This document shows positions 1 to 11,272 of a stretch of 64,000 bases of DNA, in pieces. The notes under the pieces were generated by a model, which saw only the letters and a list, made by a program, of their open reading frames with translations, was not told the origin of the DNA and did not search any database. Source of the DNA: Xylaria sp. FL1777 (taxonomy: Eukaryota > Ascomycota > Sordariomycetes > Xylariales > Xylariaceae); assembly GCA_022578965.1 (NCBI GenBank), contig MU400572.1, forward strand, positions 1 through 64,000. The letters are read 5' to 3'. The stretch's first letter is position 1. Every line of letters starts with the position of its first letter. The position numbers were made by a program, and so were the translations under genes.

Positions 1-3
1 CCG

Positions 4-84
<81 letters not shown>
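4..84. repeat. Poly-C homopolymer at the window edge
   Basis: An uninterrupted run of about 81 C residues. It lies where the first intron of the ARF6-like gene should continue. It does not resemble the fungal telomere repeat (CCCTAA). A run this long next to ordinary intron sequence is more likely a contig end, a sequencing artefact or a collapsed low-complexity tract than a functional element. Confidence 0.9.
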
Positions 85-123
85 AGGAGCAGGGCAAGAC
101 AGGGAATAATTGGCATCGCTGAC

Positions 124-373
124 CACTGAAGTAATGCCTCCACAAAGGCCGGATCTTGTCCTGGCCACCGACATCCCAGACGTTGAACTTGACGTTCTTG
201 TAGGTGACGGTCTCAACGTTGAAGCCGACGGTAGGGATGGTAGTAACGTCCTGTCCCAGCTTTAACTTGTAGAGGATGGTCGTCTTTCCGGCGGCATCGA
301 GACCGAGCATCAGCAGGCGCATTTCCTTGGATCCGAAGATCTTGCCCATCATTTTGGAGAGCTGGCCCCCCAT
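124..373 (-). CDS. ARF6-type small GTPase, 5' exon only (partial)
   Basis: This exon encodes the first 83 or so residues of an ADP-ribosylation factor, a myristoylated GTP switch of vesicle traffic and cortical membrane or endocytic events. The start [14 protein letters not shown] carries Gly2 for N-myristoylation. GLDAAGKTT is the P-loop, [16 protein letters not shown] covers switch I and the interswitch, and [16 protein letters not shown] is switch II. The [14 protein letters not shown] form and the short N-terminus fit ARF6 (Aspergillus ArfB) better than ARF1. The exon ends in a GT donor at 123-122 after the Phe-Ser codons, where other ARFs continue with Gly-Thr-Gln-Gly. The rest of the gene lies beyond the window or behind the poly-C run. 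The start is the only upstream ATG that gives the myristoylation site. Confidence 0.93.
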
Positions 374-1713
374 GGTTGCGTTACGTTGCGTTGCGTTGCG
401 CCTGTGGTTTATCGTCGAAGCAGCTATGTCGAGGAGGTGGTGTGTTGGTTGTGTACCGTGTATGCTGTATGCTGTATGCCGTATGGCGCAGGGTGTGTAT
501 ATGTATGAAGTATCGTGTATCGTGTATCACGCGCGTGTACGGAGTATCGTAGGCAGATTACCCGGCAGATAGTTTGAATGCTAGCTCGGGTAGTTGGGCA
601 ACTAGTGGTCGCAAGTTCGTCAAGCGGCCAATTGGGTATTGAAAAAGAGGTCGGCGGAAGTCTGAACCAACGGTGGCAGCGGAAAAAGAGAACGAAGATT
701 GGCTGGTCGGTGTCGGTAAATGTACAATCAACGTTATACGGTGATGAATAGGAATACGTATTTATTACGCGTGTGTGTCCGTCTATCCGTCTGGATGTCT
801 TAGTCTTGTATAAGCGCACTGGGTTGGTAACTAGTATACGTGTTCGACAAGAAAAAAAAAATCATACAGGTACGGGAGTATAAGCAATCGACGACCAAAC
901 AACCAAAGCGCTTCAAACGAGCACCAGACGTTGATATTGTGGTGAAAGGGGCAACAAGACAGGGGACAATGCTAGCATCTCGATTGACGAGACGGGTCAA
1001 AGACACCTTGGAAAAGTTAACGGAACCTCGCAGTAGGTACAACAGAACCGGCTCACAGCCTTAGCCAGATTAAGTTAGAGAACCCGGCGCTAGGTACAGT
1101 TTTAATATTCTTATACTACACTGTACGCAAGTAATTATGCAGAGGCTAAGATTACCTACCATGTACGTATATGCGTACTTAAGTACCTTAGGTAGGTAGG
1201 TACTATAGCTTCTCTACACCGGTACACTACATACCTACAGTACTTATCTAAGTACAGCAAACAGCTTACCTAAGGTATGGAGATATGCTAAGTAAGTAGG
1301 TATACTACCTAGGTAGGTAGTAGGTATGAGTGACTACCTATGCATGTGCTAGGTCCCCTGAAATTGTTAATTAGCCTCTAACTTTACATGCCGGGGAGCA
1401 TGCTAAAGTCTACACTACACTCAAAAGATAGATCTCGTAGGAAAAGGGGTATCTCATATGTCAACCTACGCATAAGATAGGTTCTACTAGGTAAGTATCT
1501 AGGTATGTAATCTACCTAGCTATGTACGCAAAACAGCCAGCCTTAGTTCTGTACATGCGTAGTTGCAGGTACATGTCTGAACTGCTGATTACATCTTAAG
1601 ATAGGTTCGCTTGAATCAGACCTACCGCCGTAAGCCATCCAAAGAATGGAGGCGATAGGCTTAAACAAAGAGGAACGATTACAGGCAATGCTGCAAAGTA
1701 AGATAGCTTGCAC
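374..1713. other. Intergenic: ARF6 upstream region and repeat-rich spacer
   Basis: No gene seen. Positions 376-403 hold a CGTTG-type pentamer repeat in the ARF6 leader. Positions 455-560 hold degenerate heptamers related to TGTATGC and GTATCGT. From about 1140 to 1530 the DNA is dominated by TAGGTA/TACCTA words. Short open frames here lack coding character. Confidence 0.6.
1158..1346. repeat. TAGGTA/TACCTA palindromic word cluster
   Basis: Dense, imperfect iterations of AGGTA and TACCT in both orientations, forming many small palindromes such as CCTAGG within ACCTAGGT. The same words recur in most other intergenic gaps of the window, and I did not see them clustered in any exon. Confidence 0.7.
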
Positions 1714-2786
1714 TCAAGCTCGATATTCAACGACGTGACGACGGGTGACAGCTTGCATGGTATTGCTGCTCTCTTCGCCCTCGAATTTGAGGTTGACCTT
1801 TTCGCTCCCATCCATGCCCATCACCTCCGCTTTGTAGAACGTCGTCGTATTGGGATATAGAGCTAAAACAACCTTGCCTTCATCCAGTGGTGGCAGCACG
1901 GTGCCTTCTTTGGGGATGAGGATCATACTACTTGCACTGGTTCTGAAATCTTTTTGATGATGATTCTGGTTTTCGTCGAAATCGGCATCGAGGACCCTAT
2001 ATCTTCGGGATTTACCCTCGCCACGTACTTCCTGAACGATACCGAGGATCCAATCCGTCTGCTCGTTGCCCGTCGGCTTAGGTTTAAACGCTACCTCGTC
2101 GTCCTTGGCAAAGATCTGCTTGGTGCGAATTGGATTGGTAGCAGGGCCAGGCTGTGGCTCAGCACTACCAGCTTTGGCAGCTGGTGTTGACCTATCCGGA
2201 AATTTAGGAGGCACAGAATCGCTGCGATCCCCCTTGTTGCTACCTCCACCGCCACCTCCCATGCGTCGTGACACGCTGGGGTTGGGCGAAGGCATAGGTG
2301 AGTCGTCCGGATTGAAGTCCCACGGGTCTTTGCGCTGCCCCCCTAAGCGGGAAGTGGTCCCTTCCTGGTTTTCCTCGTTGTGCTTTGCAATGGCACGTAG
2401 TACCCTGATTTTCTCCATTTTCTCTTTGAAAGCCTGCGCTGTCGCTTCATTGGACTTGACCCCTTGGCGTGAAAGTTGATCAAGCTTGTCAAGGTCGTCC
2501 TGTGTCAGAGCTAGTTGTCGTAGTTGGCACGACTGATACAACATGATATGACACAGCATAGTGTGAGGGGTGACGTTATGGTGCACTTACTATTATTCTT
2601 CTTTTTTTCGGCACATAACTTATCCTGCTCGTATATAGCGGCCGTATTGGCAGAGCTCTGGTTGAACATGTCGATGAGTCCAGGCAACTGATCTTTAATT
2701 TCTTTCCAGGCGGCAAGCTCCTCGCCATGCTGGCTTATCTCACTATTGCGATTCGGCCCCCTACGCTGATTCACGCGTGATGACAT
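1714..2786 (-). CDS. SGF29: SAGA-associated factor 29 (SGF29), tandem Tudor protein
   Basis: Predicted 330 aa. SGF29 is a SAGA/ADA histone acetyltransferase subunit that reads H3K4 methylation through a C-terminal double Tudor domain. Exon 1 is 2591-2786 and exon 2 is 1714-2510, with an 80-nt intron (GTAAGT donor, CTAG acceptor) and a phase-1 junction. The N-terminal third is charged and helical, as in the family. A Ser/Pro/Gly-rich linker includes a run of six glycines. The Tudor region begins near DDEVAFKPKP and continues through DWILGIVQEV and RYRVLDAD to VLALYPNTTTFYKAEV and KFEGEE, the latter two supplying the usual aromatic cage residues. The start is the first ATG of the frame (2786); a longer reading would need a TTG. 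The gene is divergent from the phosphomannose isomerase gene. Confidence 0.9.
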
Positions 2787-2944
2787 GGTCACTACAGGTG
2801 ACGCAGACGATACCAAGGTTGGTATGAGCCCGTTCTAACAGATTAATAGACGAGTCCTTGTCCTATTGTTAGTATGTCTGTCTTTTTCTCGGTATACCTA
2901 GGGATAGATTGGGAAAAGTAGAACACATTTAGTACGACAATAAC

Positions 2945-2974
2945 GATGATGATGATAATAATAATAATAATAAT
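2945..2974. repeat. GAT/AAT trinucleotide microsatellite
   Basis: Four GAT-type units followed by about seven AAT units in the SGF29 upstream region. Confidence 0.85.
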
Positions 2975-3892
2975 GAGAGGATCTAGATTAAACAGAAACA
3001 AATGAATAGAAGAAGCCATAGAGTGCTAAGAGTTAAATAGATACTAGCATATTGTCCAGAGCAACCAATGAAAGTACTCACAACAAATTAAGCGGATTGG
3101 TATGTAATGGAATGGGTTGGTCAAGTTAGAAGGGCCCGAAACAATTATGACTTCCTGCTATAGACGAACTAGAGCACAAGACAGACACGATAGGAGGTAG
3201 AGGTAGGCGCTTGGATAAGAGGCGAGTATCCAGGAGGGCACAGGTGGACGAAGCTTTCTCAGCACGTAGTCTGGGTTGGCTAATTCCAGCGTGGAGGCAG
3301 CGTAGGGGAGACGGAATCAAAAAATTAGAGGAATCAATTATCGTCAGGTAAGGAGCTCATTTTGTAGCAGGAGCAAGAGAGGAGAGAGCCAGCTACTACC
3401 CAAGTAGTCTTTCGTTAGTATTCTCAAAGATCTAACGGAGGAAACAAAGCTTATGGTAATCGACACTATGATAGACAGCGAGTTTCCGCCGACGACAGAT
3501 GATCACATGATAGAGCGATCAGCACGGAAGGACACGGGTTGAACTTAAAAGGTGTATGCGTAAGAAGAAAGTACTGCTAGGGTTCCAAACATCAAAGAGA
3601 ATCTTGGAAGAGAGTGGTGTAAACCGGATGTGTAGATAAGCAAGTACCTACATGAGAAGGTTATGTATCTTTGGTGGTGTTTTGTTTTGTTGCTGATATG
3701 ACAATATCTCCAGTTCCATCCCAAATTGGCTAAGAGCGGTAAAGAGGAAAAGCCCGGCAGAACATATTTACGCAGCACAGTGCCTTGGTTTAATAAGGTA
3801 GAGCTGTCGCCAAATTAGGAAATATACTTTCCAATGACGTGGGGAGGTCTTGGACACGTGCAAAGCTGCCCCACTACCTATAGGCTCTACCT

Positions 3893-3990
3893 ACTTTACC
3901 CCTCGGTCCACAGGTACCTAAGTACATGCATACTCAAGTATGTACATATAGGTAGCTACCTTTATGTAGGTACCTATGTAGGTAACCAAC
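3893..3990. repeat. TAGGTA/TACCTA word cluster
   Basis: Several ACCTA and TAGGT units in alternating orientation, including GGTACCTA and TATGTAGGTA forms, between SGF29 and PMI. Confidence 0.65.
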
Positions 3991-4499
3991 CAACATGCAA
4001 TGGTGAACACGATGGCGGGGTAGGTGAGCCTGTAGCTACACACAACTTCAACCTCTGCTACGCCCCTTTCTCATATATCCCACATCACATCAACTAGTAC
4101 AGAAATATACCACCACACATTCCTTTTGCCGATAGTGTTTTCTGTCTTGTTTCTCTTCTGCAAACTTAGATCGTCCCTGTTCTATACAGTCCATCGCGCT
4201 AGGACCACAAAAGGACGGCAATCACCTATCGGTCAACCAATCGCGCTGAGTACACACAAAGTTGCCAGTGCATTGGATTGCTTGAGCTGGTACCGTACTG
4301 AAGAGAGGTTCCTTGTGTGTTTCCACCTCTCTCCGGATTGGCTGGGCTCTCATTAGTTTACTCTCGCCATATTTGCTAGACTTTTATTTCGACACAGTCC
4401 AACACCTATCTTGACAGGACCTCGTTCTCTTCCGAGCATTGCGTCAGCCGCACACGTTACCCAACGCGGCAAGAGAACAAAAGAAGCATCACTTCGACC

Positions 4500-5965
4500 A
4501 TGGTTCTACCAGTCCCCTTGCTCCGCCTTCAGTGTGGCGTGAATTCATACGACTGGGGCAAGATTGGCTCTGACTCGGCTGCCGCCAAGTTCGCTGCCGC
4601 TACACCCTCAGATAATCTGACTATCGAGTCTGAGAAGCCTTATGCGGAGGTGCGTCTCTCATACCTATGCAACTCTGCTTCCCCTAATCTATTCTGTTAA
4701 AACCTTGGGCATTGTCGGGTGAGAACACAGGCTGATGTAGAATTGGTGTGCAGTTATGGATGGGAACTCATCCCTCCAACCCTTCGAAAGATCTCGAGTC
4801 CGGCCGAAATCTCCTTGATCTTGTTGAGTCCAATGCCATGCTCCTGGGCCCGTCTGTCAAGGCGCGATATGGTCCCAAACTTCCCTTCCTTTTCAAGGTG
4901 CTCTCCATCAACAAGGCCCTCTCCATTCAAGCACATCCCAACAAGAAGCTCGCAGAACAGCTGCACGCCAACGACCCCAGGAATTACCCCGATGATAACC
5001 ACAAACCCGAGATGGCCATTGCCATCACCGACTTCGAGGGTTTATGTGGCTTTCGCCCTCTCGGCGAGATCGCCCATTTCCTAGCTAGTGTTCCCGCCCT
5101 CCGTCGGCTTGTCGGCGAGGACGTGTCACAGGGTTTCATCAGTACTGTTCGGGACCAGGAAACCGATGACGCGTCCAAAGAACAAAACAAACGTGCCCTT
5201 CGGTCCGCTTTTTCCGCTTTGATGCAGTCTTCGCCCGATGAAGTGGCATCTGCCGCCAAGTCTCTCGTCTCTGAAGCGGACAGCAAAGGCGCCGAATTTG
5301 CTAATCAGGGTACTCAGTCTACAAGCGGCGAGACCATGGCTCGGCTCATTGCTAGACTCAACCAGCAATTCCCCAACGACATCGGTCTATTTGTCCTCTT
5401 TTTCCTCAACTATGTCACATTATCTCCCGGTGAGGCACTATTTTTGAAAGCCGACGACATCCACGCCTACGTCTCCGGTGACATCATTGAATGCATGGCC
5501 GCGAGCGACAATGTGGTGCGGGCAGGCTTTACCCCCAAGTTCAAGGATGTCCAAAACTTGGTTAACATGCTGACATATAACTACGCGCCGATCGAGGAAC
5601 AAAAGATGTCACCCACGGAATATCCTTATGCAGTTCTGAACCGCGCCGCATATAGCTCAGGGTCCGAGGCGACATTATATAACCCCCCTATTGAAGAGTT
5701 TAGCGTTATTAGGTCTGTCCTAAAGGGGAATGGCTCCAAAGTAACTTTCGATCCGATTGACGGCCCGAGTATTGTTATTTGCACTGGCGGTAAGGGTAGT
5801 ATTTCAGTCGGATCCAAGACCGAGGAAATCAAGGAAGGCTATGTGTTCTTCGTCGGGGCCACGGCAGAACTGGTCATGGAATCAGAAGGCGAGCAGAACG
5901 ATGAATTTATCACTTTCAAAGCGTTCTGCGAAGTGGAAGATCATAGTAATGGGGCAGCGGACTAA
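4500..5965 (+). CDS. Mannose-6-phosphate isomerase, type I (phosphomannose isomerase)
   Basis: Predicted 453 aa. The enzyme interconverts fructose-6-phosphate and mannose-6-phosphate in the cytosol and feeds GDP-mannose for glycosylation and cell-wall mannan. Exon 1 is 4500-4649 and exon 2 is 4754-5965; the 104-nt intron has a GTGCGT donor and TGCAG acceptor, phase 0. The type I zinc ligands are all visible: Gln109 and His111 in QAHPNKK, Glu136 in HKPEMAIAI, and His285 in [10 protein letters not shown]. Arg304 in VVRAGFTPK is the catalytic arginine; the last two match the Candida numbering. The length is slightly above the yeast Pmi40 length because of an internal Ala/Ser-rich insert around residues 185-240. 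The start has a good Kozak context (ACCATGG). Equivalent to yeast PMI40. Confidence 0.96.
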
Positions 5966-6533
5966 TTTGCGGGCTTCAAAAAACGGACACTATTTGAGAG
6001 GATGACCTTATCTTGCGATTTATGGACATCTAAGATTACGTTCGTAGCGAAGGTATCAGTGAGTGACTTGCTGATATCTACGGAGTTCTAGAACACTTCG
6101 GAGTTAGTATCGTCATGAGCGTGATACATGGATGTTTCACAAGTATTGAAAGCCTCAGGACCTAATGCGAACGGCCCCTCCATTCTTAAGGCAGATAGAA
6201 AAAGTAGCATAGATATAACAGCGAGCTCTACCGACGAAGGTGGTGTAGTTTCTGCATCATAACTGGCAGCCTGCCCATGTCGTGGATGTACGTGTGTGCA
6301 AGTGTGCAAGTGTGCAAGCGTGCAAGCCTGTACCTGTTTATATGAGTCCAGAAATCTCTCTCGGTCTCTCTTTCTCTCTCTTCAAGCCCTCCGAGGCGAG
6401 TAGTCGCCCAGGTCCAACCCGAACGCCAAACTCCCCACTCTCTCTACACCCCCAATACTCTGTATTCCATGCATAAATAGTTAAAAAAATCAAGAGGTAT
6501 CAAGCCGTATCATCATCATCGCAACCGAGTAAA
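5966..6533. other. Convergent intergenic spacer
   Basis: Spacer between the 3' ends of the PMI gene (+) and the small secreted protein gene (-). It holds a GTGCAAGT-type repeat at 6296-6330 and a CT-rich tract at about 6355-6385. No gene seen. Confidence 0.6.
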
Positions 6534-7016
6534 TTAAAGCCCAAGCACAAGCGCCCCAACAATAAAGACAAAGCTAGTCATTAAAGCAACACTTCCTCCC
6601 CTGACTCTCGTATTCGCAGCGCTTGTATCAAGAATCGGCTGGTGCCACCCACAATGCGTCTCCTTATCGAATGTTGCGCAGGCCCAATACGTAGTCTGAA
6701 TAAATTTCTGTCCTTGGCTATCAAGATCAAGATCAAAGACGGGTGCGGCCGTAGTTTCAGGATTGCTTGTATGCATCATGCCAGTGTCAAAGTTACAGGG
6801 CGTCTCTTCTGGGGTGTGCGTAATGCTCGTTGTTGACATCGCCGGTAACACAGTTGTAGCAGTGGGCGTATTGGTAGGAACCGGCTCGACGAAAACATGT
6901 CCAGAGAGCAAACCTGGAGTCTCGGTCCTAGGCGCTTTGATGACGAGGCCTGCATCTGCTCGGCCGAAGAGGGCTATGGCTAGTACCGCCACTGTCTTGA
7001 TGACCCGAATCATCAT
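6534..7016 (-). CDS. Small secreted, Thr/Ser-rich protein, probable GPI anchor
   Basis: A single-exon frame of 160 aa starting at the first of two adjacent ATGs. Residues 1-22 form a signal peptide (hydrophobic VAVLAIALFG core, cut probably after ADA). The body is rich in Thr, Pro and Ser, with three cysteines in CNFDTG, YWACATF and HCGWHQ contexts. The last 20 or so residues form a second hydrophobic segment preceded by a small-residue stretch (TSAANTRVRGG), the arrangement of a GPI-attachment signal. This suggests a cell-surface or wall protein. I do not recognise a catalytic domain or named family. The upstream DNA is pyrimidine-rich in the gene direction, with TATA-like and CCAAT-like words about 110-135 nt before the start. 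Confidence 0.72.
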   Translation of the reverse strand: MMIRVIKTVAVLAIALFGRADAGLVIKAPRTETPGLLSGHVFVEPVPTNTPTATTVLPAMSTTSITHTPEETPCNFDTGMMHTSNPETTAAPVFDLDLDSQGQKFIQTTYWACATFDKETHCGWHQPILDTSAANTRVRGGSVALMTSFVFIVGALVLGL

Positions 7017-9077
7017 CTTGTCTTGTTGGTCCTATTTCTTCGTTTAAGCGGGAAATAGGCTGGGAGTATGATAAGGGGTGGTGGTATACAATGTAGCGGG
7101 CTCAAAAAGAACGGGTGTCGCGCAGATATAAATGAATAAATAATTGGGTTCCAGCCCCGAAAATGATTAAATAAGTCTATAGGGTCGTCTCTGCCTCGTA
7201 TTATAGTAAACGAAGGAGAAGAAGACCGGTGGTAAAAGATTCTTAAACGGAGCGACCTGGCAATATAGCAAACAAAAGAATAGAAAATATAGGACAAAAA
7301 ATGAAGTACAGAGCAATATAGTGAGAAAGAAATAGAAGAGTTGAGAATGGTATAAACATGGGAGATGAAATAGGGTCAGGTCTTCGCTCAAGAAGAAAAG
7401 GAAGATACCAACGCTTCTACCTACCTATAGTCTATCTACAAAGTGACTAGGCGCCAAGGTACAATTATCCTACATCGACGTCGGTCAGCCACTAGGATCC
7501 ATCCACAATTGGATATTCACTCCATCTTCTCTAAGCCTCGTTGCATTGTTTGTTACCTGAGTCGATTGGGAGGGCGAAGAGAGGTCATCGGTCGCTGTAT
7601 AAAAGACAAGTGTGTAGGCAAAAATCGCGTCTATCAGCCAGCCATTCGTCCACGCGTAAAATACATCTGCGCTTCGATTCTAGATTGGAGGGAGGGATAG
7701 GGTCTAATGGCTACATGGGAGAATCTCGAAGTTTAGATAACCCTCTCGACACCGAGAATGACTGGCTGCGATGTCAAGTGCATCATCAAGACGGGGAACG
7801 TGTCAGAACGTAGACAGTTGGATTTGGCTAACGGGTGTTGATTGGTGTTTGAGGTAGCATATGCCGGGCGAAGGGGCTAAAGTGGTCTTGGCATAGTGAA
7901 CTGTCATGAGGATAGGTCGACAGCTTGGTATGCTTCACAATAGTGGACCATCTTGCCGATCTCTAAGTTTGTTGAAATGGGTCGAAATAGATTCCAACCA
8001 TCCATAGACGACTTCCCATTTTAGGATTATTAGAATTATCATTATACGAGTGGTTCTTAATAGCTTGGACTACTACGTAGAGATAAGTGCAAAGTGCGAG
8101 AGATAGCAGTGAAAAGATTGCAGGTATTGGCTAGGTAATGAATGCGCAGAAGTCGGCGAGTGTAACTTCATTTGCTCGATATAATATGCTCACATTGAAG
8201 GCATATAGGTAGGGTAGTCGCAAAGCTTCTAATGAGTTAAGGAGAATCCTCGAAATTAAATACGTGCTGTTGTGGTCGGATTCTGAAGCCTGCGTCGTGA
8301 CTTTAACAAATCAATTCTTTTAGGGTCTAATTCATGAGTTCACATCTGCCTTGTTGCTGTATAGTGCTATTGAGCCTTGGCATCATAGCTCTATGAAATT
8401 TGCCATGGTAACTGATAGCGTGTAGCTTCCTCACAAGTAATCCACCTTGACAGCTTTAATGTCGCTTCTCCGAATACATGATATCGAGAACACTAGCAAC
8501 AATAAAGGCGATACATAGCTTCGAGAAACTCGGCATCCGCCTCACGAGTCCTTGACCCTTACAACTTTCTTCACTATTCATTATAAGGGATTCAAGTCCA
8601 ATCATTCAGTCCCGATTCCTACATTAAGAGCCATATACTGGAAAACGGCAAGTGAGTTATATCATTAAAAGCAATGCGTCTCAGGGATCTCTGACTTCAT
8701 ATATGATTAGCTGCCATATATTCCTTCCGAGGAGCCTGAGGCTGCCAATTTGAGGCAAACAAGACACAGATAGGAGCGCCATCAGCGCCACAGGTTTGTC
8801 GGATTTCCATTACCTAGGATTATACAGAGCGGCTTTTAAGTGTTCGGCGGCTGCCTCTAATTTTGATCGAATGGAGGGGTATTCAAGGTGCTATTGCGCC
8901 TGTCTACAAAAATGTGTAGAAGAGTGAAGCAAGAGAATTTCTTGGGGGGGCGAGGTGGTCATACGCCTGTACAGAACTCATCTAGATAAAGGAATAGGTT
9001 CTTAACGATGCCTCAGGCATTCTCAGACTAATGCTTAAAGAACCAAGGAAAGAGAGTATACTTACAATACGTTAGAA
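7017..9077. other. Intergenic, no gene recognised
   Basis: The first 400 bases are purine-rich on the + strand, so pyrimidine-rich in the direction of the secreted-protein gene, and probably hold its promoter. Two overlapping open frames around 7443-7813 show no coding features. From about 8000 to 9077 the sequence is AT-rich with frequent stops in all frames. Confidence 0.5.
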
Positions 9078-10422
9078 TTAGAAGGCGTTGGAAAGTCCTC
9101 CAATATGACCATTTACTTCGCCACTACAACCTAGAGATTGATCGTTGGTATGCTTCGTGAAGACGCCTGGTCGCTCTACTTTCCATTCTGTGGTCTCGGT
9201 GCGCTCGAAAAATTGGACGTCCATTTCCCAAGCCTTGCTGTCAACAACGTCACCGCTTTCGAAGACTCGCAATAGTCTCCAATTGGTTCGAGAAGTAGCC
9301 GACAGCTTTAGTTGACGTATTAGGCCGGTGTAGGACGTCTCCCGTTGGTGCCACAATTCGCTAAGATCAATGTGTTTCATCTCATCGCTGTTTTCGAGAA
9401 TACTACTCTCCGGCTTGGGCGTGAGTTGCACGAACAAGCGGTCGATCCTAGGTAAGTGCTCTAACAGGATGCTAAAATGTGATGAGAGAGGGAATATCGC
9501 AATATAATTAAAGTCTACCATAGTCCGAGGAATAAGAGACACATTGTTGGGATATTCTTCACATCCTAGTAAAGCGCCTAATATGGATGGCGGTCTACGC
9601 AGATAGAACTCGTCCATGAGATAAACCTTATCAAGTCAGTCATCTCCTTACTAGCTTGCTGGTTCTCAGTGGTGATACCTTAGCAGATGAGCCTTCGTTG
9701 AGGAGAAGTGAAGTCCAAGGTCGAACTGTGAAAAGTGGACATGAAGCTACCGCTCTCGGTATGGAGGTGGAAGACGAAGCAAGACGGCGCGATGTAGGTA
9801 AGATAGACGGTGTGGCAGGCTGAATATCTGAGGACGTGTTTATAGATGGTCTGTCACTTTTAGTGCTGCTTTGACGAGTAGTCCTAGAAATGGAGAGTAT
9901 ATGATATGGAATATCAAATGACCCAGCATCATTGAGATAGAGCATGCATGACAGCAGCGACGCCAGAGTGGTAGGGCGAGCGAGGATGGTAAACCTTAAA
10001 GGGTCGATGACGGAGAATAGTTGATCCCATAGCCATTCAAGATCGACAGACCGTATTCGGGGAGCGACCTGATCAAATATAGGGACCGGATCATAGAAGT
10101 CAATGGCGAGAGTGAAGGTCATGACATTATGCGCCAGGTGGTTCTCGGTGAGAAACCGTAGTAGCGGGAGAGGGTTGAGGGTGAAGGCGCTCAAAGAATA
10201 GACACGAGGCTTCCATAAGATGTGGCGAAATAGACGCGGCATTATCAAAGAACGCCAGAACCTCGAGACAAGGGAGGCCGTCTTGAGGTAGGGTGTTGGG
10301 CGTCCAGCCTTGTTTGCGAGCAAATCGATGCTCGGTTCGTCATGAAGACGAACATCAGATGGGGCAGGTCCATCAATATATTTGAATATATGAAGAAGTA
10401 TCTCAGGAGGTACGACGTCCAT
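9078..10422 (-). CDS. F-box domain protein, putative
   Basis: Predicted 430 aa. The N-terminus PPEILLHIFKYI is an F-box core and KTASLVSRFWRSLIMPRLFR is its continuation. F-box proteins act as substrate receptors of SCF ubiquitin ligases by binding Skp1. The rest resembles the long leucine-rich tails of the expanded mould F-box families. Exon 1 is 9679-10422 and exon 2 is 9078-9626, joined by a 52-nt intron (GTATCA donor, GATAAG acceptor, ACTGAC branch-like word), phase 0. Without this intron the locus looks like two broken frames; with it, EGSSAK runs into VYLMDEFYLRRPP in frame. The start is the first ATG; upstream frame extends only from a TTG. The target substrate is unknown. Confidence 0.78.
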
Positions 10423-11272
10423 TGTTCCCGTGCCACCACTGGTAACTGGTGAAATGTGAATCAAGTACGTGGCCGAGCTAATGGACGCGACGACAACAAT
10501 GACGAGGACAGGTTCAGGAGAGGTATATAGGTGAGCAAGCAGGTAGGTGTAGTAAGTAACGTTAGGAAGATACAGTGAAAGGTTATGGAATAAAATAAAA
10601 CGAAATAAATTAAAACGAAAGAGAACGATGTACCTAGCATTACCTGAGTTGGTGAGGCAGTATACTTATTCTGAGGTGATGTTTGAGATGTGATAGAAAA
10701 AAAAGGAAAGGCAGGCTGTTTTGCTGGGCGTGCTCGGCGTAGATAGACTGACTACATACTGAGGTACGTAAGTAGTAGTACCTCTTGGAAGTGTAACTGG
10801 TCTAGTGCCCCTACTTTATACCTACCTACCTAGGTACATATGTACCTATCTAGGTACCTACTTGCATACATACCTCCAGGTACTTACTTCTACCCAGCAT
10901 ATTGCACCGTCTTGAATACATAACATGATGTCGTAAAACTGGCTAAGTATGGCATCCCCCTAGTATTATGATGGATTTCATACAAATAGATATAGGTAGG
11001 TATACTTTGTTGCTTTAGACTGACCCTAACCTAACCTAAGATGTATGCTAAGCTACGGCAACTTCTACAGTGCAAAATTGAGGCGGGGACTGGGGTCTTA
11101 CTGACTATTAGGTACTGTTGCACTACTGTTGTTGAGGTAGACTCAGATGTTTAGTTTTTCCTTTCGTTCGAAATACTTTATGTTTATTTACTTTATTTCA
11201 TGATTCATTTTACTCGTAGGCATTTACGTTAGCATATAGTTTTCTACGTAACCGTATCCTTCCGTCTGTCAG
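10423..11272. other. Intergenic region upstream of the F-box gene
   Basis: Purine-rich on the + strand next to the F-box start (its probable promoter), followed by TAGGTA words and a short CCCTAACCTAACC stretch at about 11024-11036 that resembles a degenerate telomere unit. No gene seen. Confidence 0.5.
10817..10888. repeat. TAGGTA/TACCTA word cluster
   Basis: Three consecutive TACC units followed by alternating ACCTA/TAGGT words with internal GGTACC and CATATG palindromes. Confidence 0.65.

Larger units (their letters stand above)
2787..4499. other. Intergenic region between divergent SGF29 and PMI genes
   Basis: Shared upstream region of about 1.7 kb. The part next to SGF29 is purine-rich on the + strand, so pyrimidine-rich in the SGF29 direction, a common promoter composition in moulds. 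A GAT/AAT microsatellite lies at 2945-2974 and a TAGGTA cluster at 3893-3990. CCAAT-like words occur near 4230-4340. No gene seen. Confidence 0.55.

Noticed and set aside
840..1064. Lysine/arginine-rich 74-codon + strand frame
   Set aside because: No family motif, overlaps an opposite-strand frame, and lies in repeat-rich spacer with no coding character.
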